Assembly: GCF_024586455.1 (NCBI RefSeq)
Contig: NC_065921.1
Span: forward strand, 21,020,635-21,084,634
Reading direction: 5' to 3'
Source of the DNA: Bactrocera neohumeralis
Taxonomy: Eukaryota > Arthropoda > Insecta > Diptera > Tephritidae
Length of the DNA: 64,000 bases
The notes under the pieces are model-generated. The model searched no databases, was not told the origin of the DNA, and saw only the letters and a list, made by a program, of their open reading frames with translations. This document shows, one piece after another, positions 43,309 to 54,869 of the stretch; the first letter of the stretch is position 1; the number at the start of each line of letters is the position of its first letter. Made by a program: the position numbers and the translations under genes.

Positions 43309-43865
43309 AGGTGCGTTCCAAAGTAAAGAGGAATTTTTTGAATCTAGTGCCCCCTGGCGCGCCATCTATATATCGACTAGTGCGTTAGAATCTGATATCT
43401 TTATGTTTGTGGTATCGGTGCGAAAATGAGCTTCGAACAAAGAGCCAACATTAAATTTTGTTTTAAAATTGGTAAAACCTTTACCGAAACGTTTCAATTG
43501 ATGAAACAAGTTTATGGCGATGATTGCCTATCCCGTAGCCGAGTGCACGAGTGGTTTCAACGTTTTCAAAGTGGTCGTAAATACATAAATGTCGATCAAC
43601 ATGTGGGCCAATCAAAATCCGTGATCACCGAAAATTCCATCGAAACAGTACGTGAACTCAAATCAAAAATCAGCCGAAATCATTATTGAAATTCATGAAA
43701 ATGGAATTGAACATCTCCAAAACATCGATTTATCGCATTTTGACCGAACATTTGGGCTTACGAAAGGTGTGTGCACGGTTTGTTCCGCACAAATTGACTG
43801 ACGACCAACATTCGAATAACATCATTTTGTCCGATTATCTGACCAAAAATCATATTTAACCATTA
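43309..43865 (+). mobile_element. Mariner element, 5' end and deleted transposase
   Basis: The 5' end AAGGTGCGTTCCAAAGTAAA matches the mariner end at 23771. The frame from the ATG at 43426 reads MSFEQRANIKFCFKIGKTFT, ETFQLMKQVYGDDCLSRSRV, HEWFQRFQSGRKYINVDQHV. A 1-base frameshift near 43660 leads to SLKFMKMELNISKTSIYRIL and VCARFVPHKL. It then passes from TDDQHSNNII to DYLTKNHI and a stop. The catalytic core is deleted at almost the same place as in the 23771 copy. The 3' end is lost. Confidence 0.85.
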
Positions 43866-44475
43866 ACCAGAAGTATATTATAGAAGTAGATTATAATTTT
43901 TTTAGGAAATCAACACTGAACTTCGCTGCAAGAGTATATAATATATAGACACATACATATATTTGAGATATAACTTTATAACATATTTTTGTATCTTATA
44001 TTACTATATATTATTTCAAATATGGAAAAATAAGAATTACACTCCTGTAGAGATGATTATCCCTCATAATGATTGTCTCACTGCTCGACATTCGCGTCTT
44101 AAGTCCGTAGACTTGACCTCAGTGGACCTAAAATACGTGTTAATTCGTTTTTAATCACATATAATTAGCTATTTGGCTATTATTGTTGGATAATTACCAA
44201 TTAACTAGACTTCTCACTAAAATTTGTGCTTAGTTCAAAAGGAAGAGCAAATATTCACGCAGCGTTGCACAACGCAAAAAAGCAATTTAGCCATTAAGCA
44301 CGAACACAAATTAGATATAGAAAGAAAGCAGTCAGAAGAGGAGAAAAACTAAGACACCGTGAATAGCGGTCACTTGTTGCTATGCAATAAAAATAGTAAT
44401 ATTGTAATTAACGTTTGGTAAACTCAATAATTATTTTTATTCACTGCCATTGTTATAATATAATCAGTCTTACTT
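43866..44475. other. Non-coding, unclassified
   Basis: AT-rich. 44230-44420 includes GCAATAAAAATAGTAATATTG, reminiscent of an LTR polyadenylation region, but no LTR boundaries are definable. Confidence 0.3.
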
Positions 44476-44558
44476 ATGTGCATACGTATGTGTTTAGTTA
44501 TTGTTTACTGATGATTATTATTTTATGGCGGTTCCCATCTGATGAATGCTTGTGAATT
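44476..44558 (+). repeat. Direct repeat copy 1 (GGCGGTTCCCATCTGAT)
   Basis: A block of about 65-80 bp recurs at 44718-44785 in the same orientation: a TGTGCATA..ATGTGTTTA start, an ATTATTATTTT stretch, then TGGCGGTTCCCATCTGAT and ATGCTTGTGAATTA. The TGGCGGTTCC start resembles a retroelement primer-binding site (TGG plus tRNA complement), but I cannot match it to a tRNA. Confidence 0.8.
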
Positions 44559-44717
44559 ACTCACCTTTTATTGATTTAGATAGTTAAAATGCTTTTTCTG
44601 ATTTATTTTGCGAAATCACGACGACTTAAAAGAAACGACAATTCGAACACGCGCGTTTTATAGCATGACTGCGACGAAAAAAACTTTTACACGCTTTCAG
44701 CGCCAACTAAAAATAAA

Positions 44718-44785
44718 GACTGTGCATATGTGTTTACAAAATTATTATTTTTGGCGGTTCCCATCTGATAATGCTTGTGAATTAT
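44718..44785 (+). repeat. Direct repeat copy 2 (GGCGGTTCCCATCTGAT)
   Basis: Second copy of the 44476-44558 block, about 225 bp downstream. Between the copies lies a stretch with ACACGCGCGTTTTATAGC and TTTCAGCGCCAACT. Confidence 0.8.
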
Positions 44786-46447
44786 AAAATTGAAAAAAAA
44801 TTGATTTTCTATTTATTCGAAATCGATTATTTTCATGGTTTTAGTACTGGGAAAAAAACTTTTTTTCTAACATAAACTAGAACAAAAATAAGATATTTTT
44901 CTAGACAAGTTATTACAAAATTAAAAAAAAATAATATTGCATATGAAATTCGCTCAAATTTTGCTCTTACATTCTCTTTAAACATTCCTCCCTAACTCCA
45001 ACTTCATTGATGCCCGCTCATCAATGCTGCTTCAACTTTTCGTCGTGCTTGTCGTTTAACTTTTCTTAAATTTTGTGCGACCTCCAACCCATACTCAACC
45101 GCATTAGGTCTTCTGACTACCACATAACACCCCACCTTATGCCACAAATGCACGTATGACAAATTTACAGCTTTACCTAAAACATTAACTACTTATGTAC
45201 AAGGGATGCTCGATACTTCTGCAATATATAAATATTTGCAAATGTTAAATTTTATCAACATATATCGGATTATTATTCTTCGCATTGAATTTTATAGCAT
45301 TTTTATTAGCTTCCACATTTTATAACTATTTCGAACAATTTCTCAAGCTTCAAAAAAATTTCTAAAAAAATGAAAAAAATAACATTTGACTCAGTGAACC
45401 CTATTCTTTTTGCTCTAGTGATTTTTCAGGGCGAAGCATATCAGTGAGTAACTAGTAGCTGAATATTATCTGCGAAAAGCAAGCAAAAATACGGTAGATA
45501 ATTTTAATATTTATATTTAAATTATTCCTAAATATTGATATTACAAATATCTATATTAAAATGTTTTCCTTATTTGGATAACCGAAAATTCATTAGATGG
45601 TAGTCTATTGGCGATGTGTTTTATAAAAAAAATAATTAAAAAGCTCACTCGCTCACTGAATTCTCAAATCGTCCTCGTTTATATGCACGATTGTCTACTT
45701 TACCTCCAGCGTTCATATGTATGCGCGTATTCCACTTCAATTTGTATGAATTTCTGTCGATTCACTTAGCCACTCATCTATTTGCCAAGGTTCTTGCGGT
45801 CCTAAGTGTACTAAATGTTAACTGCACTGTGGAAAATTCTACTTCTTTTCTATTTTTCGAGTAAATTTAACGATAAGTTTCCTCTTTTATTTATAAAAAT
45901 AAATATTTGATTTTAGTTCCCTTTGATTTGGCAAATTTTGGGGAGTAGTAAATCGATCATACAACTGGTATAATTCTCAAAGATTGGTATAAAAAATCCA
46001 TGATAAAATAACTATAAGATGGAGTCTTAGTTCTGTAAATATGTATTATCTTGCTCGACACTTACTCTAGAAAATCTACTAGGTGAAATAGTTGGAAGCC
46101 AGGGTTTCCGGAAGTTGCTGGCCAAGAAAATAAAATTGTTTTTTTTTTTAGAGTGTTAAAATTTCAGCGTGTATGGTATACTACAAATTCTGATCTCTAA
46201 ATGCTTTAGCGAAGAACTATATTTTTATAAGACAATACAGGTTAAAATGTATGATATCTGAAGTGTCTTAAGCAAATGCTTGACCCGAAATGCTAAGAAA
46301 ACACTATACGACGTTGTATGTAGAAATAAAAAAACAGCTGGAAGTAATCTGAATGATATTCCTAAAAAAATCCTAGAATGTAATTGTTGGTTAAGACTAA
46401 AAATTGTCGGAGCTGTTTCCTTTAGGCCTCAGTTCATTATCAGTGAT
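44786..46447. other. AT-rich non-coding stretch
   Basis: No frame above 64 codons, no terminal repeats seen. Confidence 0.45.
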
Positions 46448-46772
46448 ATTTATACCCTGAGCAGAGTATATTAAGTAGGCGGAAACGTTCAAGATTCTTA
46501 AAATATATTTATAAATGATCGAAATGACGATTTAGCCATTTTCGTCTCCGTATACGTGAACTTGTCCCTCAGTTTTTGGGATATGAATCTGAAATTTTGC
46601 AAACGTACTTTTCTCTACAAAAAGCTGATCATTTGACGAAACCGTCCATATCTAGCATATAGTTGCCATACAAACTGACCGATCAAGGTTATTGTAAGGA
46701 ATATTTTGTATTCATGAAGAGTATTATAGCTTCGGTGAAACCTTAGTTAACGTATTTATTTTTGTGTTGTTC
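46448..46772 (+). repeat. Dispersed repeat family A, short complete copy
   Basis: Starts TATACCCTGAGCAGAGTATA (46450) with AAGT downstream, has lost most GTCY units, keeps one body unit (CATATAGTTGCCATACAAAC) and ends TTATAGCTTCGGTGAAACC, TTAGTTAACG. It is an internally deleted version of family A with both ends recognisable. Confidence 0.85.
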
Positions 46773-48541
46773 TCAGATATTGCTGCTATAGCTTTTAATA
46801 ACGGTATTGGAAGATATGTGCTTTTGTACTCAGCAATCAAAGCTTAAATTTCGAGAGTGTTTTTGGTTGAAAGGCTTACGACTTACCAATATTTACTCCA
46901 CAGTCTCTACATATATTTTTCTCAGAGTACCTACTTCTACACGCATCTCACATATGAACTCAAAATGAGTATATTTACGGCTCTTGTCTTAGAACACAGA
47001 CACAATCACACGCATAATGGTAAAATGACATTCAGCAGTGTGGTCCATGTTCGGCTACTAAATAAGCCAGTTCAGCAGTAAAACTTGGGGGCAGTGAAAT
47101 TTTGTATATACATATATATTCAATGTACAAGTATATATATGTATATATATACATATAAATGTTTGTACACATGCGCACCCTCACATATGCGGTCAGGTGA
47201 AACCGCAAAATGCTTACAAACTTCAGGTGCACATGAGAGCAGCAAAGATACTCGTTTGCGTGGATGTAAAGTTGTAAGCGTGCGTGTATATGTGTATTAA
47301 CATATGCGTGCATGCATCTGTGTGTGAGTGTGCATTTATAAATATTTAAGTGAAAAGAAGTACGCACATCCTTTAAATGTTTGCTACAATCGAGTGGTAT
47401 GCGCAACTGGACCATTAAATTAATATTTTATTTCAATAAAACGTGAGCTGTTTTTATGAAATTCATCTCATTTGCTAAAGGATGCATATGGAAATCGCTA
47501 CACACACATACATAGATGGATACTCATGTATAAGCGCAGATATTAAGTCCCATTTATGCTCTAAAATGCATAAATATATATGCGATTTCTCATTTCGCAT
47601 ATGTTCTCTGCGGCTTGTAGACACTTTAATGTCCTCAGCAGGCACCTTGCGGGTTAGCATAGACCCTTGTAGCGCTGCCTTGACTTCCAATATATGGCTG
47701 CACTAGGAGTATGTTGAAGGTCCGTTTACAGAAGTCATTATGATAACTGCGCTATAAGTTAAATTTTGTTATTTCACCCACTTGTGTTCGATTGGTCTCC
47801 AGCCAACAGCTGTCGGCTGTCTATGTGTATCCTTTCGGCACTCTTCGCTTGTGTTGCCTTTCCAATCCTTTGGCGCCTTTAACCATTTCATGCCGATTGC
47901 GTATGGCAATCAGTTGGCAATAACATAAACCATTTCATGGCAAACGGTCCAATGTCTTGTCTTCGTCCTTATGTATATTAAGTATTTTCGCAATGCTGCC
48001 TGCATTTGGCCCCTTTCTTCTGTACTCTTTTTTTGCTTAAGTGCTTAATATTAAAGCGACAATGTATTAGTGAAATGACATTTATGACGATTTATATGCG
48101 TCAAATGAGCGATTATGGCGATTAGCTAATTGCTGGTGTCACAGTTGTGGGAGTTTGGGTTTTTATCGCAGAAAATTTCAATATTATATTCACTCTCTTT
48201 CCGAAATAAATCATGTGAGTAAATACTCATTTCAATATTTACTATTTATTTTTTTATTTTGTGTGCATTTTAATACACTATTTTTTAGAGATACTCGTAT
48301 TAGAGTTGAGATAGGCGTGAGTAGTTTTCTCCCATGTTTTGTTCGCCAAATGTTGAAAGAGAAAAAAAAATGATTATGTGTAGTATATTGTCTAATTGTT
48401 TCTTTTTTCACGTTGAACAAAAGTAAACAAAAGCAAAACTATGTACATTCTGGTTGTGTAGGTATAATTTACTAACCTATACATTCGAAAAGGGTAAGAA
48501 AAGGGAAATTCGTTTATATGTTTAAGCTTACGGGATCATTA
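46773..48541. other. Non-coding with TATATG microsatellites
   Basis: TATATATG repeats at 47105-47155 and CATGCG/TGTG runs near 47280-47330. 47580-47930 is GC-richer with no frame worth calling. The 127-codon frame at 47032-47415 crosses simple repeats. Confidence 0.4.
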
Positions 48542-49185
48542 TTAAGAGGGTGGGTATTAAAGTCTTGAATTAAAATAAAAAATTAACTGTACATTTTTTA
48601 TACTGAGAAAATTGAAATATTCAATAATATCTCTCTACGATTTTAAACACATTTTCATAGTTAAAGCCGTTTTAGTGTCCTGGTAATCGGCCGTTAGACC
48701 TAACATAAAACTCTAAATTCGTTTTCCTAGAAACTACTCGTTACGGACATCACGACATCTCAAGCTCTAGCCATTTGACTGAAATTTGGCATGAATTATT
48801 CCTTAAATATTTCACAACCGTACGAATTAAAAAATACTGAAAATTTCCCATTGTTGAATTATTAAATTAAAGTAGAAAATTAAAAAAAAATTGTGAAGAG
48901 ATCAACCTTTGGTTTTGTGTAAGTTTTAGTTTTGTTGCCATTTGTACTAAATAATAATCCGTCATTATTTTATTATTGATTTGAAAACAGGGCAGAAATC
49001 GAGACGAGAACTTTTTTGACTACTCTTCAAGGAGGCATAACATTATGAAAATTTATGTTTTTTTATTTATTTTGTATACACTTGAAATATGAATAAATGT
49101 ACTAATAACAGAGCAGTTTTTTTTTATCAATTACCAAAAAAAAGAATCTGGAAGTAAGGGTCTCTAGTGTAGAATACCCACTTAA
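48542..49185. mobile_element. TTAA-flanked MITE, second copy of the type
   Basis: The left end TTAAGAGGGTGGGTATTAAA and the right end CTAGTGTAGAATACCCACTTAA are imperfect inverted repeats with TTAA at both borders. They resemble the ends of the element at 19079 (TTAA, G-run, GTATTCT). The inside is AT-rich and non-coding. Confidence 0.6.
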
Positions 49186-49319
49186 CACAGATAATTTTTC
49201 CCTTAAATTTTCAGTAAATGACCTAGTTATATTTTATAACTGTCTAGTTCAATTTATATTCTCATGACAAATTTTTAACTGTGTCTTATTAATATTCTTC
49301 GCTTAGGATATTCTAATTT

Positions 49320-49800
49320 TAAAATTGTATGGAGCATGAGCGTCATGTCTCACCCCAGAACAACTTGAAGAATATGCGCATTAGCTGCAAAACGAAGAAT
49401 TTCAGTTCTATCTCGATTGCTTGATTTACATTCTTTCTGGAAAGTGAAAGAATCAGATGGATTTTAAAAGTCAGTTATATGGGAAATAGGCGTGGTAATA
49501 ATCAGCTTTCGTTTCTTTTCACACTGAAACATAGCAGTATCTAGGTAACATTACAAACCAAATTTGATCGATATCGGTTTATCGTGTTTTTAGTAGTTTT
49601 TAACGGAACCGTTATATGGGCAGTGGTTATGACCCGATTTCATCCTTTTTTACATAGTCAGTTGGGTTGCTTAAGTTATTTGTATAGAGCGAGTTTGGAT
49701 TTACTCCAGTTATTTTTTTTTTTTTGCCCCTGCGATCCCCTTGTGCCAAATTACAGTTTTGTATCATAATTTAGAACTTGGTTATAAATTTTCGTTTAAT
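49320..49800 (+). repeat. Dispersed repeat family C, fragment
   Basis: Shares ordered blocks with 57370-58380: TTTTCACACTG, GTAGTTTTTAAC, ACCGTTATATGG, GATCCCCTTGTGCCAAATT and a TTAGAACTTGGTTAT block. Non-coding. Confidence 0.7.
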
Positions 49801-50009
49801 GGTGTTTTGTGAGCATGGGAAGCACAATTACGCCCATCTACGAACTCGTTCTCACTTTTTTGTCCAGGAACACATGTGCCAAGTTTCATTAATAGATCAC
49901 TTGGATTTTGACTTGTCTCTTCATGCTGATCATTAACCAGGTCTACCGGCATAAAATCAAATACTAATTTTGAATGGAAAAGAAAAACAAAATTACTTAA
50001 AGTATTGAC

Positions 50010-50920
50010 CTTTGATATTTACACATTTTTATCACCTTTCTGACCATTTATGGATGCCATGCCAATAGAAAAGTTCTTTTGTTCAAGCAAACCAACCAGT
50101 CACCCAATTTTCGACTTCTGCGTAGGAATCGAAATGCTGCTCAGCCAATACGTGTCCCATGGATAAAAACAAATGATTATCGGAAGGAGTCAAGTCTGAT
50201 GAATACGGCGGGTGGGGAAGGAGTGCCCAGCCAAGTACTTTGATTGTATCCTGAATCGATTTTGGTTTCTGTGCAGGTGCATTGTCGTTTAACAAAATTA
50301 CTTTGCCCATCATTTGTTCTCTATAGCGATTAGTGTTAACAGTTCCATCAGGCTTTAGAAATTCATGATATACCACACCCTTCTGATCCCACCAAACACT
50401 GAGCATTGTCTACTTACCGAATCGATCTGTTTTTGCAGTCGTTGTTGATGGTTGTTTCAGATTAACCCATGACTTTCTTCGTTTAGAATTCTTAAAATAA
50501 ATCAATTTTTCATCGCCAGTGACAATTTGATGCAAAACTGATTTTCTTTCGTGCTTTTGAAGCAAATTTCGAATGTGTTTTATTGGATTTCCCTTTGTCT
50601 TTCATTCAATGCATGTGGCACTTTTGGATCTTTCCCATAGCTTTCAAACGATCTGAAATTTATTGTTGTGCAACATTTAACATTGCTGCCATTTGCTTTT
50701 GACTCAAAGTATCATCTTCATCCTTCGGCGTCTTCGGGCTTTTTTGGTGGTCTTCCACGTTCTTCATTTCTCACATCAAAATCATTATCTCTTAACCGTT
50801 GAAACCATTTTTTGCATTTTGCTTCTGATAGAGCATCATCTCTATATGTCTCGGCAAGCATTTGATACGACTCTGCAGCATTTTTCTTCAAAGGGAAACA
50901 AAATTTGTTTATTGTTACAA
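50010..50920 (-). pseudogene. Mariner transposase relic, nearly full length
   Basis: The minus-strand N-terminus reads FPLKKNAAESYQMLAETYRD, DALSEAKCKKWFQRLRDNDF, NEERGRPPKKPEDAEG. A degraded middle follows. Then MLSVWWDQKGVVYHEFLKPD, GTVNTNRYREQMMGKVILLN, DNAPAQ (second catalytic Asp kept), LGWALLPHPPYSSDLTPSDN (third Asp kept), FLSMGHVLAEQHFDSYAEVE and WVTGWF. About 20 residues between REQMM and GKVILL are deleted. The first catalytic region is not readable. N-terminal flank abuts family D. Confidence 0.85.
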
Positions 50921-51475
50921 ACACACACTATTAACAAAGAAATTTTTAAATTTTTGATAAAAATATTTTAAACTCGGCCATTGCGACGTCATTTCCGGTG
51001 ACCCCTCGAACAAATAATGCGCCCGCGTTGGCAGGATAACTGCTTACAGGATCATCTAAAGTGAAAAAATACGTGTTTTAGTTAAAACCTTAATTTAGAA
51101 CTTGGACGAAGGAAAAAAAACTGAAAATTGGATTTTTGGCAGACATTTTTACAAAAAAAATTAAAATTTCATTGAAAATTTCGCGACATTTTTTTTCAAA
51201 TAGTTGTAATCGAAAAAAATCCTTCATCCAAGTCTTTAAGAATTGTATCGCAAAGATATGTGTAAAATTTCATGAAGATTGGTTGAGTAGTTTTCGAGAA
51301 ATCTTGCCAACCGACTTCAAAACCACAGTTCCTCAGCACGTAGCCAAGCTAGTCTCGACCTGACAAATTCTCAACGCTGTATTTCCAAAATTATAACTCT
51401 ATAACTAGAGATTTTATAAAATTTAATAAGACAATAAAAAATTCGATTATTTTAAACCCGTAAACCCATGTAAAG
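50921..51475 (+). repeat. Dispersed repeat family D, right part
   Basis: Shares with 22936-23240 the blocks CACTATTAAC, AAAATTTCGCGACATTTTTT, GTTGTAATCGAAAAAAA and AAGAATTGTATC.CAA. It continues further right to GTAAACCCATGTAA, the likely inverse of the family D start. Non-coding. Confidence 0.65.
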
Positions 51476-52080
51476 GGGTTACAAGCTGAAATAACAAATA
51501 ATTTCTAAAGTTATATTAAAAAGGAAATTAAGCGTTTAGGGGTTTTATTATAGAGAATTACGTCTAACAATACCAAACTGTCTTAATAGTATCTACAGCC
51601 TTAGTGCCGGTATATTATTTAGAAGCTTTTGCAGCCACTCGTAGTTTCCATTACCTTTAAATTTGTTGTGTAAAATATAAAAAGTAATAAAAAAATATAA
51701 ATATGGTCTCTTTAAAATTCAACCAAAGAAATATTTAAATCCGAAATACCTCATTCATTGCTGTAAAAAACATTTAGTGACGCCATTAATTTTCGTTTTC
51801 CTTAATCGACGCAATTATATCTGTTAACATTTCCAAATCCTATTATGCTTACACTATGCTTTAAAGAAACAGGCAAATCAGCATTGGCTATTCTCTTTTA
51901 TTTATCCTGCTTCTCAGCACACACAGCCATACAAACAAACATATTTCGCCGCTTATTTTTTGCGTGTCCACCAACAAAAAAATGACTTTCTGCTGTCCCT
52001 CCACCATTATTTTCCATTTTGACAGATTTTGACAGCGATTAAAATTTTCAATTTTCAAAAGCCATCCTCGGCAAATCGTC
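51476..52080. other. Non-coding, AT-rich
   Basis: Nothing recognised. A short GC-richer rise begins near 52000 towards the candidate exon. Confidence 0.4.
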
Positions 52081-52155
52081 GCTGGCGGTCATACACAAGC
52101 AGTCGAACACAGGCGACACGCGTCGCCGGATAAAAGAGCGATGTGCTATTTACTT
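52081..52155 (+). other. Candidate host 5' exon A
   Basis: A GC-rich island (CGTCGCTGGCGG, then GGCGACACGCGTCGCC near-palindrome at 52111-52126, then GGATAAAAGAG) ends in a consensus donor CTT|GTAAGT after 52155. Any frame from the ATG at 52141 would meet TAA at the start of exon B, so it would be untranslated. The start is not defined. Confidence 0.35.
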
Positions 52156-52367
52156 GTAAGTGGAGATTATTTATATGACCCATATTTAAGTTGGCCAAAA
52201 CATTTGTACTCGTTCCGGTATATGTATATGTATTTTACTATTTATGTATATTTGTATGTATTTATGTATGCTTTTATTTTGGTGTACGCATTTGAAAATA
52301 TCTTTTAAGTGAAATTTCCATTCAGTTTTATTATTCTTTTTAACAAATTGACTTTTTTTCTTTTCAG

Positions 52368-52452
52368 TAAGAGCGAATTGTCCTGCAAATGACAAACGGA
52401 GATTAATGTCGTTGCATAACGGTACCAGTAATAAAAGCAAAATTAATAGCGG
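52368..52452 (+). CDS. Candidate host exon B with possible start codon
   Basis: A strong polypyrimidine tract and acceptor (TTTTTTTCTTTTCAG, to 52367) and a donor GCGG|GTAAGC after 52452 frame an 85-base exon. The ATG at 52406 opens MSLHNGTSNKSKINS and leaves phase 2 at the donor. A shorter upstream frame (ATG at 52389) stops at once. If real, this is the N-terminal coding exon of a host gene whose other exons lie to the right. I do not recognise the protein. Confidence 0.35.
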
Positions 52453-53400
52453 GTAAGCCCCTTATAAATAGAAATATTTATATACCGACCTACATCTCCT
52501 TATATAGAATAATATATAGTATGTATGCCGTTGCTAAGTTGTTGGTGGTCTCAGGTTACTCTGTAGCTATTCATTTTGGAAACTCTTACTTATATTTAAG
52601 CTAATAAAATATTTACTTTTAATGCAGATTGTATAATTAGTCAAAAACTAAGCATTCGGGAATTTAAACCTAAATTTTAATTTGCTGTGCTTTAAACTCC
52701 ATTTCATTTGTTTGCTAAGATTTCACATGAAATGCCGTCTTTGAGTTGTTTAGCTGCTTTTTAGCTTTGTCTTAGCTAAGACGATTATAAGTCTTCTTCT
52801 TTACTGGCGTGGACACCGGTTTCTTTATTCGATATGCTTCTTGCGAAGTTGTCTCGAACAGAATTCACAAAAATGCTTCAACAATATATGTATTATACGA
52901 CTGATAAAGCATATCATAAAACCGTTTTCTAAGAGATCAAATATAAAAACAAGAATCTTCTTGTTCTTATTACGAGGCCTCAAGTCGTCAAGTATAAATT
53001 TTAATTATATTTCTAAAAAGAAAATAAGTTTTATTTCTTTAGTGGATTACAACTTTTGTAAATTCGTATTCAGCTGGCAATTTGATTAACTACCAATCGC
53101 AAGGAATGCCCATCTAGCAGTAATTCATTCATTGCACTGCTCTTTGAACGACAGTTAATATTTCGTTTATGACGTCACAGCCAAAAACAGCAAAACCTTC
53201 CAAATTCCACAAAAAAACATTTTTCTTAGCAAAGTCACGCTCCACTCACGTCACCACAAACAGCAATAATTATTTAGTACGAAATGTTTTTAATCTGTAG
53301 CATACTTTTGCGCGTTACTTAGCGCACATTCCTTTCGTAATGCAATTTGCTTGCTGCTTAAGCTTCCAAATTCCAAGGAATTGCAATTTTCCTGCGCAAG
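52453..53400. other. Non-coding, possible intron
   Basis: AT-rich with no repeat family recognised. The 82-codon frame at 52841-53089 has no domain. Confidence 0.4.
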
Positions 53401-53753
53401 TCAGTGCAGCTAATCAGTTGCCTTTCAGGTGTCGGTCGCGAATGTTGCGTTTGCTAATCGTGTGTGAAAAAGTGAGTTATTGTGCGGTTGTAATGCGTTA
53501 TTAATTAGTGAAAAAGTGAGAAAAATCTTTGAAAAGTGTTGTAGTGTAATTATTTGTGCTTAAAAGTGTGGTGAGAAATGTTGAAAAGCGGTAAAATGTG
53601 TGAAGTGTTGTGCTATATAAGCAAATTGTTTGCTAGTGAAAAAGTGAAGTGCGATGTTATAAAATGGCGGCGCAAGCGAAAAGCTAAAGAGAGCCGTGCC
53701 GATTTAAGAGTGTTTAATTGTGTGAAAGAGTGTGGAATTTCCTGTTATATAAG
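53401..53753 (+). CDS. Candidate host first exon with frame open to donor
   Basis: Two initiator-like TCAGT motifs (53401, 53414) are followed by a long GTGAAAAAGTG-rich stretch typical of fly 5' UTRs and a consensus donor ATAAG|GTAAGT after 53753. From the ATG at 53578 the frame stays open for 58 codons to the donor (MLKSGKMCEVLCYISK, then a basic KWRRKRKAKESR segment, ending ECGISCYI) and leaves phase 2, as does exon B. It could be an alternative first coding exon or just an upstream frame in a 5' UTR. No homology recognised. Confidence 0.4.
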
Positions 53754-54049
53754 GTAAGTAAACAAATATATTTTTATTTTTATTGAGTTTTATTAATATT
53801 TTTATTACAAAAAGGAGAGTAAATTATGATTGCGAATATAAATAAATGATTGAAACATTTGGTATGAAATATGTATGATTTTCTAGATCGGCCTTAATTT
53901 TTTTAATCAAACATGTTTCTTGAAGGAAAAGCAAATTACATTTTCCGGTTTAAATTAAGCTATTGCACTAGTTTTAAATTTTTTTGTCCTTAACCTGCAG
54001 ATTTTTAAATCAAACTGAGTTAGAATGTTTTTTTAAGAAACTCATATTC
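53754..54049 (+). other. Putative start of intron
   Basis: AT-rich sequence directly after the GTAAGT donor at 53754. Nothing else recognised before the mariner relic. Confidence 0.35.
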
Positions 54050-54720
54050 ATTGATATTTTTCAAATTATTGCCGATCTGAAGCTTTTACATTTTCCCATC
54101 ATTCTGGCAATTGATGGACTGTATTCCAAAATAATCGCGCCGTCTTAGCGGCTCAGGATGGATCGGGTCATTTTTTGATATCCGGTTGTGTTGTGTGTCG
54201 TATTCCAGTGATAGCGTTCTGTATTATTCGCAAAAAATGGAACTCAGAAGGGACAAAGTCTGGGATACAACGCGGGTGAAGCAAAACTTACCATCTGCTG
54301 TTGTAAATAGTTGATAACCGGTCGTACAACATGAGGCCGAGCGTTGTCATGAAGAAAATTTTGTTACTCTTGTCTAGTTGCAAATTCCTTGCCTTTATCG
54401 GCAATCGCTTGCTTCAATTTCATGAGTTGTTGTCGGTAGTGTTAACCATTAATGGTTCTAACCGATTTTAGAAGCTCATAATAAAAAATTTTTGGTCGAT
54501 AGGACAGTTTTTTTTGAATCCAAAGCAATTTTTTCGAAGATGAAATTTTTCTACTTTAAAATGCTTCCTGATCGGCCTACACCAGATTTTTGCTATATTG
54601 ACCAAATAGACATTAAAACCTATCCAAAGACTAAAGCCGGGATGTTCACACCATAAGTTGCTTGATTCCATTTGGCTCCCAACAACTTCATTTAACAAAG
54701 ACTATATTTTTTTAAGAACC
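54050..54720 (-). pseudogene. Mariner transposase relic (catalytic part)
   Basis: Minus strand with many frame breaks. Readable blocks are SVRTINGYHYRQQLMKLKQ, AIADKGKEFATRQE, FLHDNARPHVVRPVINYLQQ (second catalytic Asp kept) and, further down, a degraded stretch in place of the PPYSPDLAPSDY block. The region above 54470 (76-codon frame) is too decayed to read. Probably the lineage of 50010-50920. Confidence 0.7.
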
Positions 54721-54869
54721 ACGTGAAACATGATCCCAATGAGCAAGTTAATTTAAGATGGTTCGCCCAAAACTAACAGGCTAATCTTCATTCATTCACT
54801 GCTGGCTGATATTGGCTTGCTTTCACTTAACTGTAGCATTGGTTTGTTTTTAGTTCAGTAGAAATTGGC

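Noticed and set aside
47475..47690. Minus-strand frame with protein-like composition (VKAALQGSMLTRKVPAED)
   Set aside because: No domain and only a weak acceptor in front of it. Not enough to call an exon.
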